From the NCBI RefSeq assembly GCF_000177195.2, contig NC_015953.1:1860001-1924000 (forward strand): a DNA stretch of 64,000 bases, given 5' to 3'. Below the pieces are notes generated by a model, which was not told the origin of the DNA, made no database searches, and was given only the letters and a program-made list of their open reading frames with translations. Origin of the DNA: Streptomyces sp. SirexAA-E. GTDB lineage: Bacteria; Actinomycetota; Actinomycetes; Streptomycetales; Streptomycetaceae. A program made the position numbers and the translations under genes. This document shows positions 34,962 through 42,989 of the stretch, piece by piece; the first letter of the stretch is position 1; each line of letters starts with the position of its first letter.

Positions 34962-35144
34962 TCAGGCGGCCGTCGCTTCCCTGCGCGCCTTCTCCCGGCG
35001 GACGTAGAACCACGTCATGTTCGACGAGAGGCCGGCCAGCAGCACCCAGACGATCCCGAGGAGGCTGCCTTCCACGAAGGAGACCACCGCGGCCACGACG
35101 GCGAGGACGCAGACGGCGAGGGAGTAGAGAGCGAGGCGGGGCAT
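34962..35144 (-). CDS. Small two-segment membrane protein
   Basis: A 60-residue protein, MPRLALYSLAVCVLAVVAAV then VSFVEGSLLGIVWVLLAGLS and a basic tail WFYVRREKARREA. Two membrane segments are joined by a short acidic loop. CAGGAG lies about 12 bases before ATG 35144. I recognise no function. It is convergent with the M50 protease gene, 25 bases away. Confidence 0.65.
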   Translation of the reverse strand: MPRLALYSLAVCVLAVVAAVVSFVEGSLLGIVWVLLAGLSSNMTWFYVRREKARREATAA

Positions 35145-35228
35145 GAGGGCGGGTGCTCCTGTCGGGGGATGGTGCGCGGTCCCGTCCAGTGTCCCTCATG
35201 CCCGTTTCGGCTCCGGGCGGGGGCTCGC

Positions 35229-35939
35229 TCACACGTCGGTGGTCCGCAGTCCGGCGTGTGCCTTGTAGCGGCGGTTGACCGAGATCAGGTTGGCGACCAG
35301 CGACTCGACCTGGTGGGCGTTGCGCAGCCGCCCCGCGAAGATCCCGCGCATGCCGGGGATGCGGTTGGCGAGCGCCTGCACGGTGTCGGTGTCGGCGCGG
35401 GCCTCGCCCAGCACCAGCACGTCGGTGTCGATCTCCTCGATCGACTCGTCCTGGAGCAGCACCGCCGAGAGGTGGTGGAAGGCGGCGGTGACCCGGGAGT
35501 CGGGCAGCAGGGCGGCGGCCTGCTCGGCGGCGCTGCCCTCCTCGGGCGTGAGGGCGTAGGCGCCCTTCTTGTCGAAGCCGAGCGGGTTGACGCAGTCGAC
35601 GACGATCTTCCCGGCGAGCTCCTCGCGCAGGGACTCCAGCGTCTTGGCGTGCCCTTCCCACGGCACGGCGACGATCACGACGTCGCTGCGCCGTGCGCAC
35701 GCGGCGTTCTCGGCGCCCTCGACGCCGTGGCCGAGCTCGGCGGCGGCGGCCTCGGCCCGGTCGGCGGCCCGGGAGCCGATGACGACCTTCTGCCCGGCGC
35801 GGGCGAGGCGGTAGGCGAGGCCGCGGCCCTGCGGGCCGGTGCCGCCGATGACGCCGACGGTCAGGCCGGACACGTCGGGGAGGTCGAAGGGGTCCTTGGC
35901 GGGGGGCTTGGGGGCGCTGCCACTGTCATGCGTAGTCAT
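35229..35939 (-). CDS. npdG: NADPH-dependent F420 reductase
   Basis: A 236-residue oxidoreductase that exchanges hydride between NADPH and coenzyme F420. The NADP-binding Rossmann motif is TVGVIGGTGPQGRGLAYRLA followed by the phosphate-recognising VVIGSRAADRA. Family motifs CVNPLGFDKKGAYA and AFHHLSAVLLQ are present. The first 25 residues are a disordered extension; MTTHDSGSAPKP at ATG 35939 is the only good start. F420 is typical of actinomycetes and supports the host assignment. Confidence 0.92.
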   Translation of the reverse strand: MTTHDSGSAPKPPAKDPFDLPDVSGLTVGVIGGTGPQGRGLAYRLARAGQKVVIGSRAADRAEAAAAELGHGVEGAENAACARRSDVVIVAVPWEGHAKTLESLREELAGKIVVDCVNPLGFDKKGAYALTPEEGSAAEQAAALLPDSRVTAAFHHLSAVLLQDESIEEIDTDVLVLGEARADTDTVQALANRIPGMRGIFAGRLRNAHQVESLVANLISVNRRYKAHAGLRTTDV

Positions 35940-36057
35940 GGCCCCGACACTACTGCGAGGTGGCGGGCCAGACCGGCTGCGGCCCGCTCGTCCCCGTTCG
36001 GGTGGAGCACCCCCGTCCGGCCCTCACGCGGACCGTCGCGGCGGCATGATGCCGGCC

Positions 36058-36657
36058 ATGGATGCCGTACGAGTCGCGACGCTGCGTGAGGTACTCGCCG
36101 GGACCCGGTGGCCGACGGCCGCCCGGCGGTTCGCCCGGACCCTGCGGTCCTCGGTGGAACCGCAGGGCGGCGGGCTCCTGCTGGTGGGCACGGAGGTGTA
36201 CGAGCCGTGGCACATGGCCGCGCACCTGGTGGACGAGTCCACCTGGTCGGGCCTGCCCCAGCTGCGGCCCACGCTGGTGCGCCACCACGCCCGCCCGGAC
36301 GACCCGGCGCACCTGGCGGTGGGCCTCGGCCGGATCGAGGCGGCCGGCCGGGGCGAGACGCTGCTGGTGGTCGCCCCGGGACGCCCCGGGGGCGGCCTGC
36401 TGGAGCGGGTGCACGACGCGCGCCGGGCGGGTGCGACCGTCCTGGCGCTGGAGGGCGGCGACCCGGAGGTGCAGGGCCTGGCCCACGAGGCGCTGACGGT
36501 GACGGGCGCGGACGAGGTGGATCTGGACACCGTCCAGCACCTGGTCAGCGCGGCGGCGGGAGAGAACGGCACACCCACCCGGGGGCGCGGCACGTTCCGG
36601 GACCGGCTGTCCCGGCTGGCCGACCAGCTGACGGCACCGCCGCCGGCCCGGTGGTGA
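36058..36657 (+). CDS. Hypothetical protein with a possible SIS-like fold
   Basis: A 199-residue soluble protein starting MDAVRVATLREVLAGTRWPT. The middle, RGETLLVVAPGRPGGGLLER then VHDARRAGATVLALEGGDPE, has the alternating strand/helix pattern of sugar-isomerase (SIS) domains, but the usual Ser-x-Ser phosphate motif is replaced by PGRPGGG. I know it only as a protein conserved in Streptomyces. Another in-frame ATG (36046) is four codons upstream. Function unknown. Confidence 0.65.
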   Translation: MDAVRVATLREVLAGTRWPTAARRFARTLRSSVEPQGGGLLLVGTEVYEPWHMAAHLVDESTWSGLPQLRPTLVRHHARPDDPAHLAVGLGRIEAAGRGETLLVVAPGRPGGGLLERVHDARRAGATVLALEGGDPEVQGLAHEALTVTGADEVDLDTVQHLVSAAAGENGTPTRGRGTFRDRLSRLADQLTAPPPARW

Positions 36658-36774
36658 GGCGCCCGGGGCCCGCGAAGCCCCGACCGGGGAGAACGGAGTT
36701 GCCGTCGGCCCGGCCGGCGACGGAACACGACCCCTCGTGACCTCTCGTCTCGGTCCGCGATCCGGACCGGCGGG

Positions 36775-36936
36775 GTGGCGTGCGTCGCCTCGGTCGCGCT
36801 GCTGTCCGCGGCCCTGCCGAAGCTGCTCACGTACGACTCGGCGACGGACGAGGACGCCGCGCGCAGGCGGGCGGCGCGTCCCGGCCCCGTCGAGGACCGG
36901 GCCGGGACGGGACCGGTCACCACTGATCCGGCCTGA
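36775..36936 (+). CDS. Possible 53-residue membrane peptide
   Basis: From GTG 36775 the frame reads VACVASVALLSAALPKLLTY followed by the polar DSATDEDAARRRAARPG, giving one membrane segment and an exposed tail. There is no convincing ribosome-binding site, so the call is weak. It lies between the hypothetical gene and the convergent 78-residue gene. Confidence 0.25.
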   Translation: MACVASVALLSAALPKLLTYDSATDEDAARRRAARPGPVEDRAGTGPVTTDPA

Positions 36937-36952
36937 TCCGATGCGTAAGCCC

Positions 36953-37189
36953 TTAGTCCGGCGTCTCGTCCGGGGTCTCCTTGGTGCGGTCGTGCCACTT
37001 CGGGTCGTTCTCCCACTCGAGGTTCCGCTCACGCGCGGTGTCCATCGCGTGCTGGGCCTCCTCCCGCGAGGTGTACGGGCCGAAACGGTCCTTCGCCGGG
37101 CACTCGGGGCCTTCCTCCACCTTCTTGTGGGCCAGGCAGTAGTACCACTCGCCCGGTTTGCCGACCGTGCGCTTCTTGAACAGGGCCAT
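36953..37189 (-). CDS. Small conserved protein, SPOR-like, function unknown
   Basis: A 78-residue protein, [20 protein letters not shown] then [35 protein letters not shown]. The [14 protein letters not shown] part resembles a half SPOR motif, and two cysteines bracket a charged loop. It is a familiar small Streptomyces protein usually found beside map, with no known role. ATG 37189 is preferred over the in-frame ATG 37249, which would overlap the divergent map start; AAGGA lies upstream of 37189. Confidence 0.75.
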   Translation of the reverse strand: MALFKKRTVGKPGEWYYCLAHKKVEEGPECPAKDRFGPYTSREEAQHAMDTARERNLEWENDPKWHDRTKETPDETPD

Positions 37190-37234
37190 CGACGGATCCT
37201 TTCCTCGCTGCCATGGTGCCCCGAGCACGCTGGT

Positions 37235-37240
37235 TAGACT
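37235..37240 (+). promoter_or_regulatory. -10 element of a probable leaderless map mRNA
   Basis: TAGACT ends exactly seven bases before ATG 37248 and no Shine-Dalgarno sequence lies between them. Transcription would then begin at or next to the A of the start codon. No clear -35 is visible. Confidence 0.35.
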
Positions 37241-37247
37241 CGTTGAC

Positions 37248-38105
37248 ATGTCTGGTCAGTCGCTCCTCGTACCAGGGGAGATCACTCCCGTCCGTTCCGT
37301 CCCGGGAAACATCCGGCGCCCCGAGTACGTGGGGAAGCCCGCTCCCACCCCCTACACCGGGCCGGAGGTCCAGGACTCCGACACCGTGGAGCGCATGCGG
37401 ATCGCGGGCCGGATCGCCGCCCAGGCGATGGAGGAGGCGGCCAAGCTCATCGCGCCGGGAGTCACCACCGACGAACTCGACCGGGTCGCCCACGCGTTCA
37501 TGGTCGACCACGGGGCGTACCCCTCGACCCTCGGCTACCGGGGCTTCCCGAAGTCCCTGTGCACCTCGGTCAACGAGGTCATCTGCCACGGCATCCCGGA
37601 CTCCACGGTGCTGCGGGACGGTGACATCGTGAACCTCGACGTCACCGCGTACATCAACGGGGTGCACGGCGACAACAACGCCACCTATCTCTGCGGTGAC
37701 GTCGACGAGGAGTCCCGGCTGCTCGTGGAGCGCACCCGGGAGTCGCTGAACCGCGCGATCAAGGCGGTGCGGCCCGGACGCCAGATCAACGTCATCGGGC
37801 GGGTCGTCGAGTCGTACGCGAAGCGGTTCGGCTACGGCGTGGTGCGGGACTTCACCGGGCACGGGATCAACTCCTCGTTCCACTCCGGCCTCATCGTCCC
37901 GCACTACGACAGCCCGCACGCGACGACCGTGATGCGGCCCGGGATGACGTTCACCATCGAGCCGATGCTGACGCTCGGGACGCACGAGTACGACATGTGG
38001 GACGACGGCTGGACCGTGGTGACCAAGGACCGCAGGCGCACCGCGCAGTTCGAGCACACCCTGGTCGTCACCGAGACCGGGGCGGACGTCCTGACGCTTC
38101 CGTGA
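37248..38105 (+). CDS. map: Type I methionine aminopeptidase
   Basis: A 285-residue enzyme that removes initiator methionine. Metal ligands of the pita-bread fold are visible: [20 protein letters not shown] (two Asp), [20 protein letters not shown] (His), [11 protein letters not shown] (Glu) and [11 protein letters not shown] (Glu). The N-terminal extension of about 40 residues, with [20 protein letters not shown], is the form with a SH3-like binding motif seen in actinobacterial MetAP. ATG 37248 follows a -10 element by seven bases. Streptomyces carry several map genes; this is the extended type. Confidence 0.95.
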   Translation: MSGQSLLVPGEITPVRSVPGNIRRPEYVGKPAPTPYTGPEVQDSDTVERMRIAGRIAAQAMEEAAKLIAPGVTTDELDRVAHAFMVDHGAYPSTLGYRGFPKSLCTSVNEVICHGIPDSTVLRDGDIVNLDVTAYINGVHGDNNATYLCGDVDEESRLLVERTRESLNRAIKAVRPGRQINVIGRVVESYAKRFGYGVVRDFTGHGINSSFHSGLIVPHYDSPHATTVMRPGMTFTIEPMLTLGTHEYDMWDDGWTVVTKDRRRTAQFEHTLVVTETGADVLTLP

Positions 38106-38209
38106 GGCCGCGCCCGGCACCGGACCGGGCACCGTCCGCACACCTCTCGCCGCCCCACCAGGACGTTTCGGTCGGACGTCTTACCGACAGGCGGTCGGGA
38201 ACCTGTTGA

Positions 38210-38225
38210 CTTAGGTGAACCTAAG
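38210..38225. promoter_or_regulatory. Iron box in front of the heme oxygenase gene
   Basis: CTTAGGT-GA-ACCTAAG is a palindrome matching the TTAGGT/ACCTAA half-sites of DmdR1/IdeR iron boxes. TTGACT (38206-38211) overlaps its left edge as a -35, so iron-loaded repressor would block the promoter. Confidence 0.8.
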
Positions 38226-38331
38226 TAGGAGGATCGGTGTGTCGGCACGCGACCGCGCACGCGGTCGCCGCTGCCGACATTTCCGCATCTGTACGGACTT
38301 CCCGTCCCCTCTCGGCCCCCGGAGGCCCGCC

Positions 38332-39012
38332 TTGGACGCAACCGCCACCCCCGCGACCGCTCCCAGCACCCCTTTCTCGACGCTGATCCGTACCGCGTCG
38401 CACGAGCAGCACACCGAGGCGGAGTCCTCCACCTTCATGAGCGACATGCTCGGCGGGCGGCTCGGGGTGGACGCGTACGCGCGCTACACGGAGCAGCTGT
38501 GGTTCGTCTACCGGGCTCTGGAGGACGGCGCCGACGCCCTGCGCGAGGACCCGGTGGCGGGCCCCTTCATACAGCCCGAGCTGATGCGCACGGCCGAGCT
38601 GGAGCGGGACCTCGCCCATCTGCGGGGCGAGGCGTGGCGCGAGGGCCTGGAGCCGCTGCCGGCCACGGCCGCGTACGCGGAGCGGGTCGCCGAGTGCGCC
38701 CGTGACTGGCCGGCCGGCTACATCGCGCACCACTACACCCGCTACCTCGGTGACCTCTCCGGCGGCCAGATCATCCGGGGCACGGCGGAGAAGACCTGGG
38801 GCTTCGAGCGCAAGGGCGACGGGGTGCGCTTCTACGTCTTCGAGCAGATCTCCAACCCGGCCGCCTTCAAGCGGGAGTACCGGGAGCTGCTGGACGCGGT
38901 GAACGCCGACGACCTGGAGAAGCAGCGCATCATCGACGAGTGCAAGCGCGCCTTCGCGCTGAACACCGCCGTCTTCCACGAGCTGGGCGAGGCCTTCCCG
39001 CTCAGCGCCTGA
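38332..39012 (+). CDS. hmuO: Heme oxygenase
   Basis: A 226-residue all-helical enzyme that opens heme to biliverdin, CO and iron. The proximal histidine lies in LIRTASHEQHTEAESSTF, and the glycine-rich distal helix is RYLGDLSGGQIIRGTAEKTW. I choose the TTG at 38332 because GGAGG lies seven bases upstream and the N-terminus MDATATPATAPSTPFSTLIR is family-like. GTG 38239, in frame with its own AGGAGG, would add 31 basic residues. The iron box upstream and the heme-uptake genes to the right define its role: iron release from imported heme. Confidence 0.93.
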   Translation: MDATATPATAPSTPFSTLIRTASHEQHTEAESSTFMSDMLGGRLGVDAYARYTEQLWFVYRALEDGADALREDPVAGPFIQPELMRTAELERDLAHLRGEAWREGLEPLPATAAYAERVAECARDWPAGYIAHHYTRYLGDLSGGQIIRGTAEKTWGFERKGDGVRFYVFEQISNPAAFKREYRELLDAVNADDLEKQRIIDECKRAFALNTAVFHELGEAFPLSA

Positions 39013-39730
39013 GACCGGCGCCCGAGGCCAGCAGGACGCGGCCCCCGACCTCCACCGTGCCGTCCGGCGCGGGTGCGGTGAGGATCTGGGAGCCGCGTCC
39101 TTGTGTGATGTTCAGGGCCCTGCCGAGCCGTGCGCACAGCAGCAGGGCCGCAGCTCCCGTCGCCTCGCCCTCCTCGCCCCCCACGGGGCCGGCCCCGGTT
39201 CCGGCGGAGCGGGCGTCGCCGCGCTCGTCCGTGCCGCGCGGGAACGCCCGCGCCCGTACACGTCCGGCCGCCTCGTCCTCCCAGGCCCAGACGTAGAGCC
39301 ACCCCTCGCCCTTCGGGGGCTCCGTCAGCGCCTCGATCTCGGCCGCCGACGCGTACTGCTCCAGCGTCCTGGGCGTGACCCACTCGGGGCGTGCCGTGAT
39401 CCAGGTGAACTCGCCGTCCTGGTGGGCGAACACGTCGCCGATCGGCAGCTCCAGGACCCCCAGGTCGAGCAGCCAGGCGGCGCCGACGAGCGGGTGCCCG
39501 GCGAACGGCAGCCGCAGTCCGGGCGTACGGATGTCGACGGTGCCCCGTTCCGGGTCGTCCACGAACACGGTCTCGCTGAACCCGAGTTCACGGGCGAGCG
39601 TCTGCCGCGCGTCGTTGCCGGGGTAGCGGCGCCCGTCCCGGACGACGCCGAGTGGGTTGCCGTGGCGCCCGTCCGGGCCGCAGAACACGCGCAGTACGTC
39701 GATGCCGTCGGGTACGTCGAAGTCGGTCAC
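39002..39730 (-). CDS. PhzF-family isomerase/epimerase
   Basis: A 242-residue diaminopimelate-epimerase-fold protein. The catalytic Glu is in LARELGFSETVFVDDPERGT, the family LRLPFAGHPLVGAAWLL follows, and the C-terminal glycine-rich GGEEGEATGAAALLLCARLG replaces the usual DPATGSA loop. Most PhzF proteins act on small ring or amino-acid substrates; this one is unassigned. GTG 39730 (VTDFDVPDGIDVLRVFCGPD) is the best start. Its 3' end overlaps that of the convergent heme oxygenase by 11 bases. Whether it belongs to the heme system is unclear. Confidence 0.82.
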   Translation of the reverse strand: MTDFDVPDGIDVLRVFCGPDGRHGNPLGVVRDGRRYPGNDARQTLARELGFSETVFVDDPERGTVDIRTPGLRLPFAGHPLVGAAWLLDLGVLELPIGDVFAHQDGEFTWITARPEWVTPRTLEQYASAAEIEALTEPPKGEGWLYVWAWEDEAAGRVRARAFPRGTDERGDARSAGTGAGPVGGEEGEATGAAALLLCARLGRALNITQGRGSQILTAPAPDGTVEVGGRVLLASGAGLRR

Positions 39731-39764
39731 GTGGGCATTCAAGCACCGCGCGGGCACCACGAAG

Positions 39765-39808
39765 GCCCGCGGGGCCGTACCGGAGTGTGCCGGTGCGGCC
39801 CCGCGGGC
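39765..39808 (-). terminator. Strong terminator behind the htaA pair
   Basis: GCCCGCGGGGCCG (39765-39777) and CGGCCCCGCGGGC (39796-39808) form a perfect 13-bp stem continued by ACCGG/CCGGT after one mismatch. It lies 18 bases past the stop of the first HtaA gene and upstream of the PhzF-like gene. Confidence 0.85.
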
Positions 39809-39825
39809 GTGTTCCGCCGGCCGGA

Positions 39826-41409
39826 TCAGACGGCGTCGGCGCGGCGTCGGCGTGCGGCGATCACCACACCGGCGCCCGCGGCGACGACGACACCCGAGGC
39901 GGCGATCAGCGCGCCGGTCGGCAGGTCGGAGCCGGTGGAGGCGAGGGAGCCCGCGCCGCCCACGGAGCCGCCGACGGAGCCGCCGCCGACCGTGCCGCCG
40001 GTCGTGCCGGTGCCGCCCGTCGTGGAACCGCTGCCGCCGGTGGAGCCGGATCCACCGGTGGCGCCCGGGAGTTCGGCGTCCTCGTCGAGCGCGACGGCGA
40101 CGGTCAGGGCGTCGAGCTGGGTGCCCTTGGTGTACATGCCGCCGAACGCCTTGGTGCCGTCGGCGGTCAGGGTCGCGGGAACGGCCTTGAGCGTCACGAC
40201 CCCGCCCTTGGCGGCCAGTTCACCCGAGGGGAGCTTCAGGTCGGCGACGGCGAGCGCGGGGTAGGTGGAGACCTTCTTGGTCTCGCGGTCCTTGCTGGAG
40301 ACGTCGGCGACCAGCGTGCCGGTGGTGCCCTCGACCTGGATCCGCAGCTTGGTCAGGGAGAGGTCGAGCGTGTAGGCGTCGCCCTCCTTGTGGCCGAGGA
40401 AGCGGACCGAGCCGGCGAACTCGGCGTCCAGCGTCTGCTTGTCGGCGTCGAAGGCTCCGGTGGCGTCGGGGAAGCGGTAGCCGTCGCCGGAGGCGGTGGC
40501 GCCCTGGGCCGTCTCGACCTTGCCGTTCGCGATGGGGCCGGTGACGTACGTGCGGAAGGACTCCTTGACGCCCCAGTCCAGGGTGCCGTCGACGACGGCA
40601 CCCTGCTCGGCGGCGGGGGCGGTGGCCGTGGTGGAGGGGGCCGGAGTGGTCGGCGTGGTGGGCTCGCCGCTGGGCGTGGCCGTCGGCTCCTCGGTCGGCT
40701 TCTGCGTGGGCTCCTCGGTCGGCTTCTCCGTCGGCTCGCCGGTGGGCTCCTCGGTCGGCTTCCCGGTGGGTGTCGGCTCCTCGGTCGGGGCGGGGGTGAC
40801 GGCCTTGACGGAGAGGGTGGCGGGGTCGAGCTCCGCTCCCTCGGCGTACATGCCGTTGAAGACCTCGGAGCCGGCCTTGGTGAGGGAGACGGGGATGTCC
40901 TTGAAGACCATCGCGCCGCCGTCGCCCTGCCCGGGGCGGACCGTGGAGAGGTCGAGGTCCGCGACGGCGACGTCGTCCTTGGTGCCTTCCGGGGTCTTCA
41001 CGTCGGCGGTGATCGCGCCGCCGGTGCCGGTCGTCGAGACCTTCACGTCGAAGAGCGTGATGTCCAGGACGCCGCCGTGGGCGTTGAAGTTGACGCTGCC
41101 GTCGAAGGCGGTGGCCGTGCCGTGCGTGGTGGTGTCGTAGGTGCCCTTGCCGTTGCCGAAGGTGAAGACCCCGTTGCCGGCGGCCTGGGTGGCCCCGTCC
41201 TTGACGGTGATCGTGCCGGCTCCGCCGATGTATCTGCGGAAGGACTCCTTGAAGCCCCAGTCCAGCGTGCCGTCCGTCAGCTCCATGGTGGAGGCGGGGG
41301 CGGCTTCCTTGCTGTCGGCCGCGAGCGCGGGCAGGGCGAAGGTCGCGCCGAGCGCGGCCGCGGTGGCGACGGCGGCGGCGAGGGCTATGGGGCGGCGGGT
41401 GGCTGCCAT
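39826..41409 (-). CDS. htaA: Heme-binding surface protein, two HtaA domains, LAxTG sortase signal
   Basis: A 527-residue secreted protein. The signal peptide (IALAAAVATAAALGATFALP ending ALA) is followed by HtaA domain 1 (about 40-200, starting DGTLDWGFKESFRRYI). A PTEEPT-rich stalk (about 205-260), HtaA domain 2 (starting DGTLDWGVKESFRTYVTGPI) and a Gly/Ser/Thr-rich wall spanner come next. The C-terminus is LASTGSDLPTGALIAASGVV plus RRRR. LASTG fits the LAxTG motif of class E sortases of Streptomyces, so the protein is probably wall-anchored. HtaA domains bind heme in corynebacterial uptake. It is co-transcribed with the HtaA gene upstream, 60 bases away. Confidence 0.9.
   Translation of the reverse strand: MAATRRPIALAAAVATAAALGATFALPALAADSKEAAPASTMELTDGTLDWGFKESFRRYIGGAGTITVKDGATQAAGNGVFTFGNGKGTYDTTTHGTATAFDGSVNFNAHGGVLDITLFDVKVSTTGTGGAITADVKTPEGTKDDVAVADLDLSTVRPGQGDGGAMVFKDIPVSLTKAGSEVFNGMYAEGAELDPATLSVKAVTPAPTEEPTPTGKPTEEPTGEPTEKPTEEPTQKPTEEPTATPSGEPTTPTTPAPSTTATAPAAEQGAVVDGTLDWGVKESFRTYVTGPIANGKVETAQGATASGDGYRFPDATGAFDADKQTLDAEFAGSVRFLGHKEGDAYTLDLSLTKLRIQVEGTTGTLVADVSSKDRETKKVSTYPALAVADLKLPSGELAAKGGVVTLKAVPATLTADGTKAFGGMYTKGTQLDALTVAVALDEDAELPGATGGSGSTGGSGSTTGGTGTTGGTVGGGSVGGSVGGAGSLASTGSDLPTGALIAASGVVVAAGAGVVIAARRRRADAV
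40682..40791 (-). repeat. Tandem repeat coding a Pro-Thr-Glu stalk
   Basis: About five imperfect copies of a unit encoding PTEEPT (variants GKPTEEPT, GEPTEKPTEEPT, QKPTEEPT) lie inside the first HtaA gene. They form an extended spacer between the two heme-binding domains and may vary in number between strains. Confidence 0.8.
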
Positions 41410-41469
41410 GGCGGTGACTCCTGGAGGAACGTGGGTGGTTGGTGACGTGTGAGGGAGAGGGAGAAAAGC

Positions 41470-42876
41470 TCAGGTGTTCCGGGCGGCCGTACGGCGCCGG
41501 AGGGCCAGCCAGAGACCGCCGCCCGCGGCGGCGAGCAGCACCGCACCGCCGCCGGCGGCGAGGTAGGGGCCGCTGCCGGGGCCGGGCTCGGCGGCCACCG
41601 GCTGGACGGACGCGGTGGTCGCGGGCTTCTTCGAGGGGGTCGCGGAGGGCTCGGCCGTGGTGCCGAGGTCGGGCAGGGCGGGCAGGGCGGCCTTCGCGTC
41701 GACGGTGACGGCCAGGGAGACCGGGTCCATCGCGGTGCCCGCGGAGTAGAGGGAACCGAAGGCCTCGGCGCCGTCCGCGGTCAGGGTCGCGGGGGCCTCG
41801 GTGAGGACGGCGAGGCCGTCCTTCGGGGTGAGGTCCTCGGCGGCGAAGGTGACGAGCGGGACGTCCTCACGGGTGGCGCCCTCGCTGGTGACGTCGGCGC
41901 GGAGGGTGCCCTTGCCCGAGGCCACCTTCACGGTGACACCGGCCAGTTCGAGGTCGAGGCCGCCCTTGCCGGTGAAGCGGACGCTCCCGGCGAACGCCGC
42001 GTCCAGGCTCTGCTTCTTCGCGTCGTAGGTCCCCTTGCCCTGCGGGAAGCGGAAGAGCGCTCCGCCGTCCTGGGCGCCGTCGGCCAGGGTCCACTTCCCC
42101 TGGGCGATGGAGCCGGTGACGTACTCGCGGTAGGTGCGGCGTACGCCCCAGTCCACCGCGGCGTCCTCGAAGCGGCCCGCGGTCTTCTCGGCCTTCTTCG
42201 TCTTCGAGGGGGACGGAGACGGGGAGGTGGAGGCGGCCGGCGCGCCCGCCGGGGCCTTCGTGTCGACGGAGAGGGTGATCGGGTCCAGCGGGGTGCCCGC
42301 CGTGTAGTAGCCGGCGAAGGCCGTCGCGCCCTGGGCGGTCAGCGTCGCGGGGACGGAGGTGAGGGCGATGGGCGTCGTCCCGCCCCGCATGTCGATCCCG
42401 GACAGGCCGAGCGTGGCCAGCGGCACCTGGGCGGAGTTGGTGACCCGTCCGCTCTCCCGGTCCTTGCTGACCATGTCCGCGTAGAGGGTTCCGCCGCCAC
42501 CGGAGATGCGGATGGTGGGACGGCTGATGGTGAGGTCCAGCTGGTTGGTGCCGTCGGACCGCTGGTGGCCGACGAAGCGGACCCCGCCAGAGAAGCCCGC
42601 CCGGAACTCCCCGCTCGTCGGGTCGTAGGAGCCGGTGGCGGAGTGGAAGCGGAACTGGCTGCCGCCGACCGTGGCGGCTCCGCCGGTGAGGCCCCAACTG
42701 CCCTGGGCGATGGGGCCGGTGACGTAACTCTGGAACGAGGACTTGATACCCCAGTCGAGTCTGCCGCCTTGCACCGTGCGGCTCGCCGCCTGCGCGGCGG
42801 TGGCCGGGAGCAATGCCCCCAGCAGCACCGCGAACAGCGCGACGACGAGCGCGCGCACGGATCTGGACGGCAGCAT
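41470..42876 (-). CDS. htaA: Heme-binding membrane-anchored protein with two HtaA domains
   Basis: A 468-residue protein. The signal peptide LVVALFAVLLGALLPATAAQA is followed by HtaA domain 1 (GRLDWGIKSSFQSYVTGPIA), a Ser/Pro/Lys linker, HtaA domain 2 (AAVDWGVRRTYREYVTGSIA), a Pro/Ser stalk and a C-terminal membrane segment (YLAAGGGAVLLAAAGGGLWL) with RRR. Unlike its neighbour it has no LPxTG-like motif and stays in the membrane. It probably hands heme from the wall-bound protein to HmuT. An iron box lies 26 bases upstream of ATG 42876, shared with the divergent hmuT. Confidence 0.9.
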   Translation of the reverse strand: MLPSRSVRALVVALFAVLLGALLPATAAQAASRTVQGGRLDWGIKSSFQSYVTGPIAQGSWGLTGGAATVGGSQFRFHSATGSYDPTSGEFRAGFSGGVRFVGHQRSDGTNQLDLTISRPTIRISGGGGTLYADMVSKDRESGRVTNSAQVPLATLGLSGIDMRGGTTPIALTSVPATLTAQGATAFAGYYTAGTPLDPITLSVDTKAPAGAPAASTSPSPSPSKTKKAEKTAGRFEDAAVDWGVRRTYREYVTGSIAQGKWTLADGAQDGGALFRFPQGKGTYDAKKQSLDAAFAGSVRFTGKGGLDLELAGVTVKVASGKGTLRADVTSEGATREDVPLVTFAAEDLTPKDGLAVLTEAPATLTADGAEAFGSLYSAGTAMDPVSLAVTVDAKAALPALPDLGTTAEPSATPSKKPATTASVQPVAAEPGPGSGPYLAAGGGAVLLAAAGGGLWLALRRRTAARNT

Positions 42877-42901
42877 GGGACCCTCCCGAAGGGCTAGAAA
42901 C

Positions 42902-42920
42902 TCAGGTAAGGCTAACCTAA
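42902..42920. promoter_or_regulatory. Iron box between the htaA genes and hmuTUV
   Basis: TCAGGTAAGGCTAACCTAA matches the 19-base DmdR/IdeR consensus TTAGGTTAGGCTAACCTAA at 17 positions. It sits in the 113-base divergent gap and can repress both directions when iron is plentiful. Confidence 0.9.
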
Positions 42921-42989
42921 GGTGTATTCAGCCCGTGCCGGAACCCCCTCCGCCACTTCACTTCGCAACATCCCCAGGACGGTGCACTC

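Noticed and set aside
36737..37237. Plus-strand frame of 166 codons across the 78-residue gene
   Set aside because: It is Arg/Pro-rich, covers the opposite-strand conserved gene and the map promoter, and has no recognisable domain.
40682..40791. Considered as a CRISPR-like or minisatellite array
   Set aside because: The units are imperfect, in frame, and encode a Pro-Thr-Glu stalk; there are no spacers.
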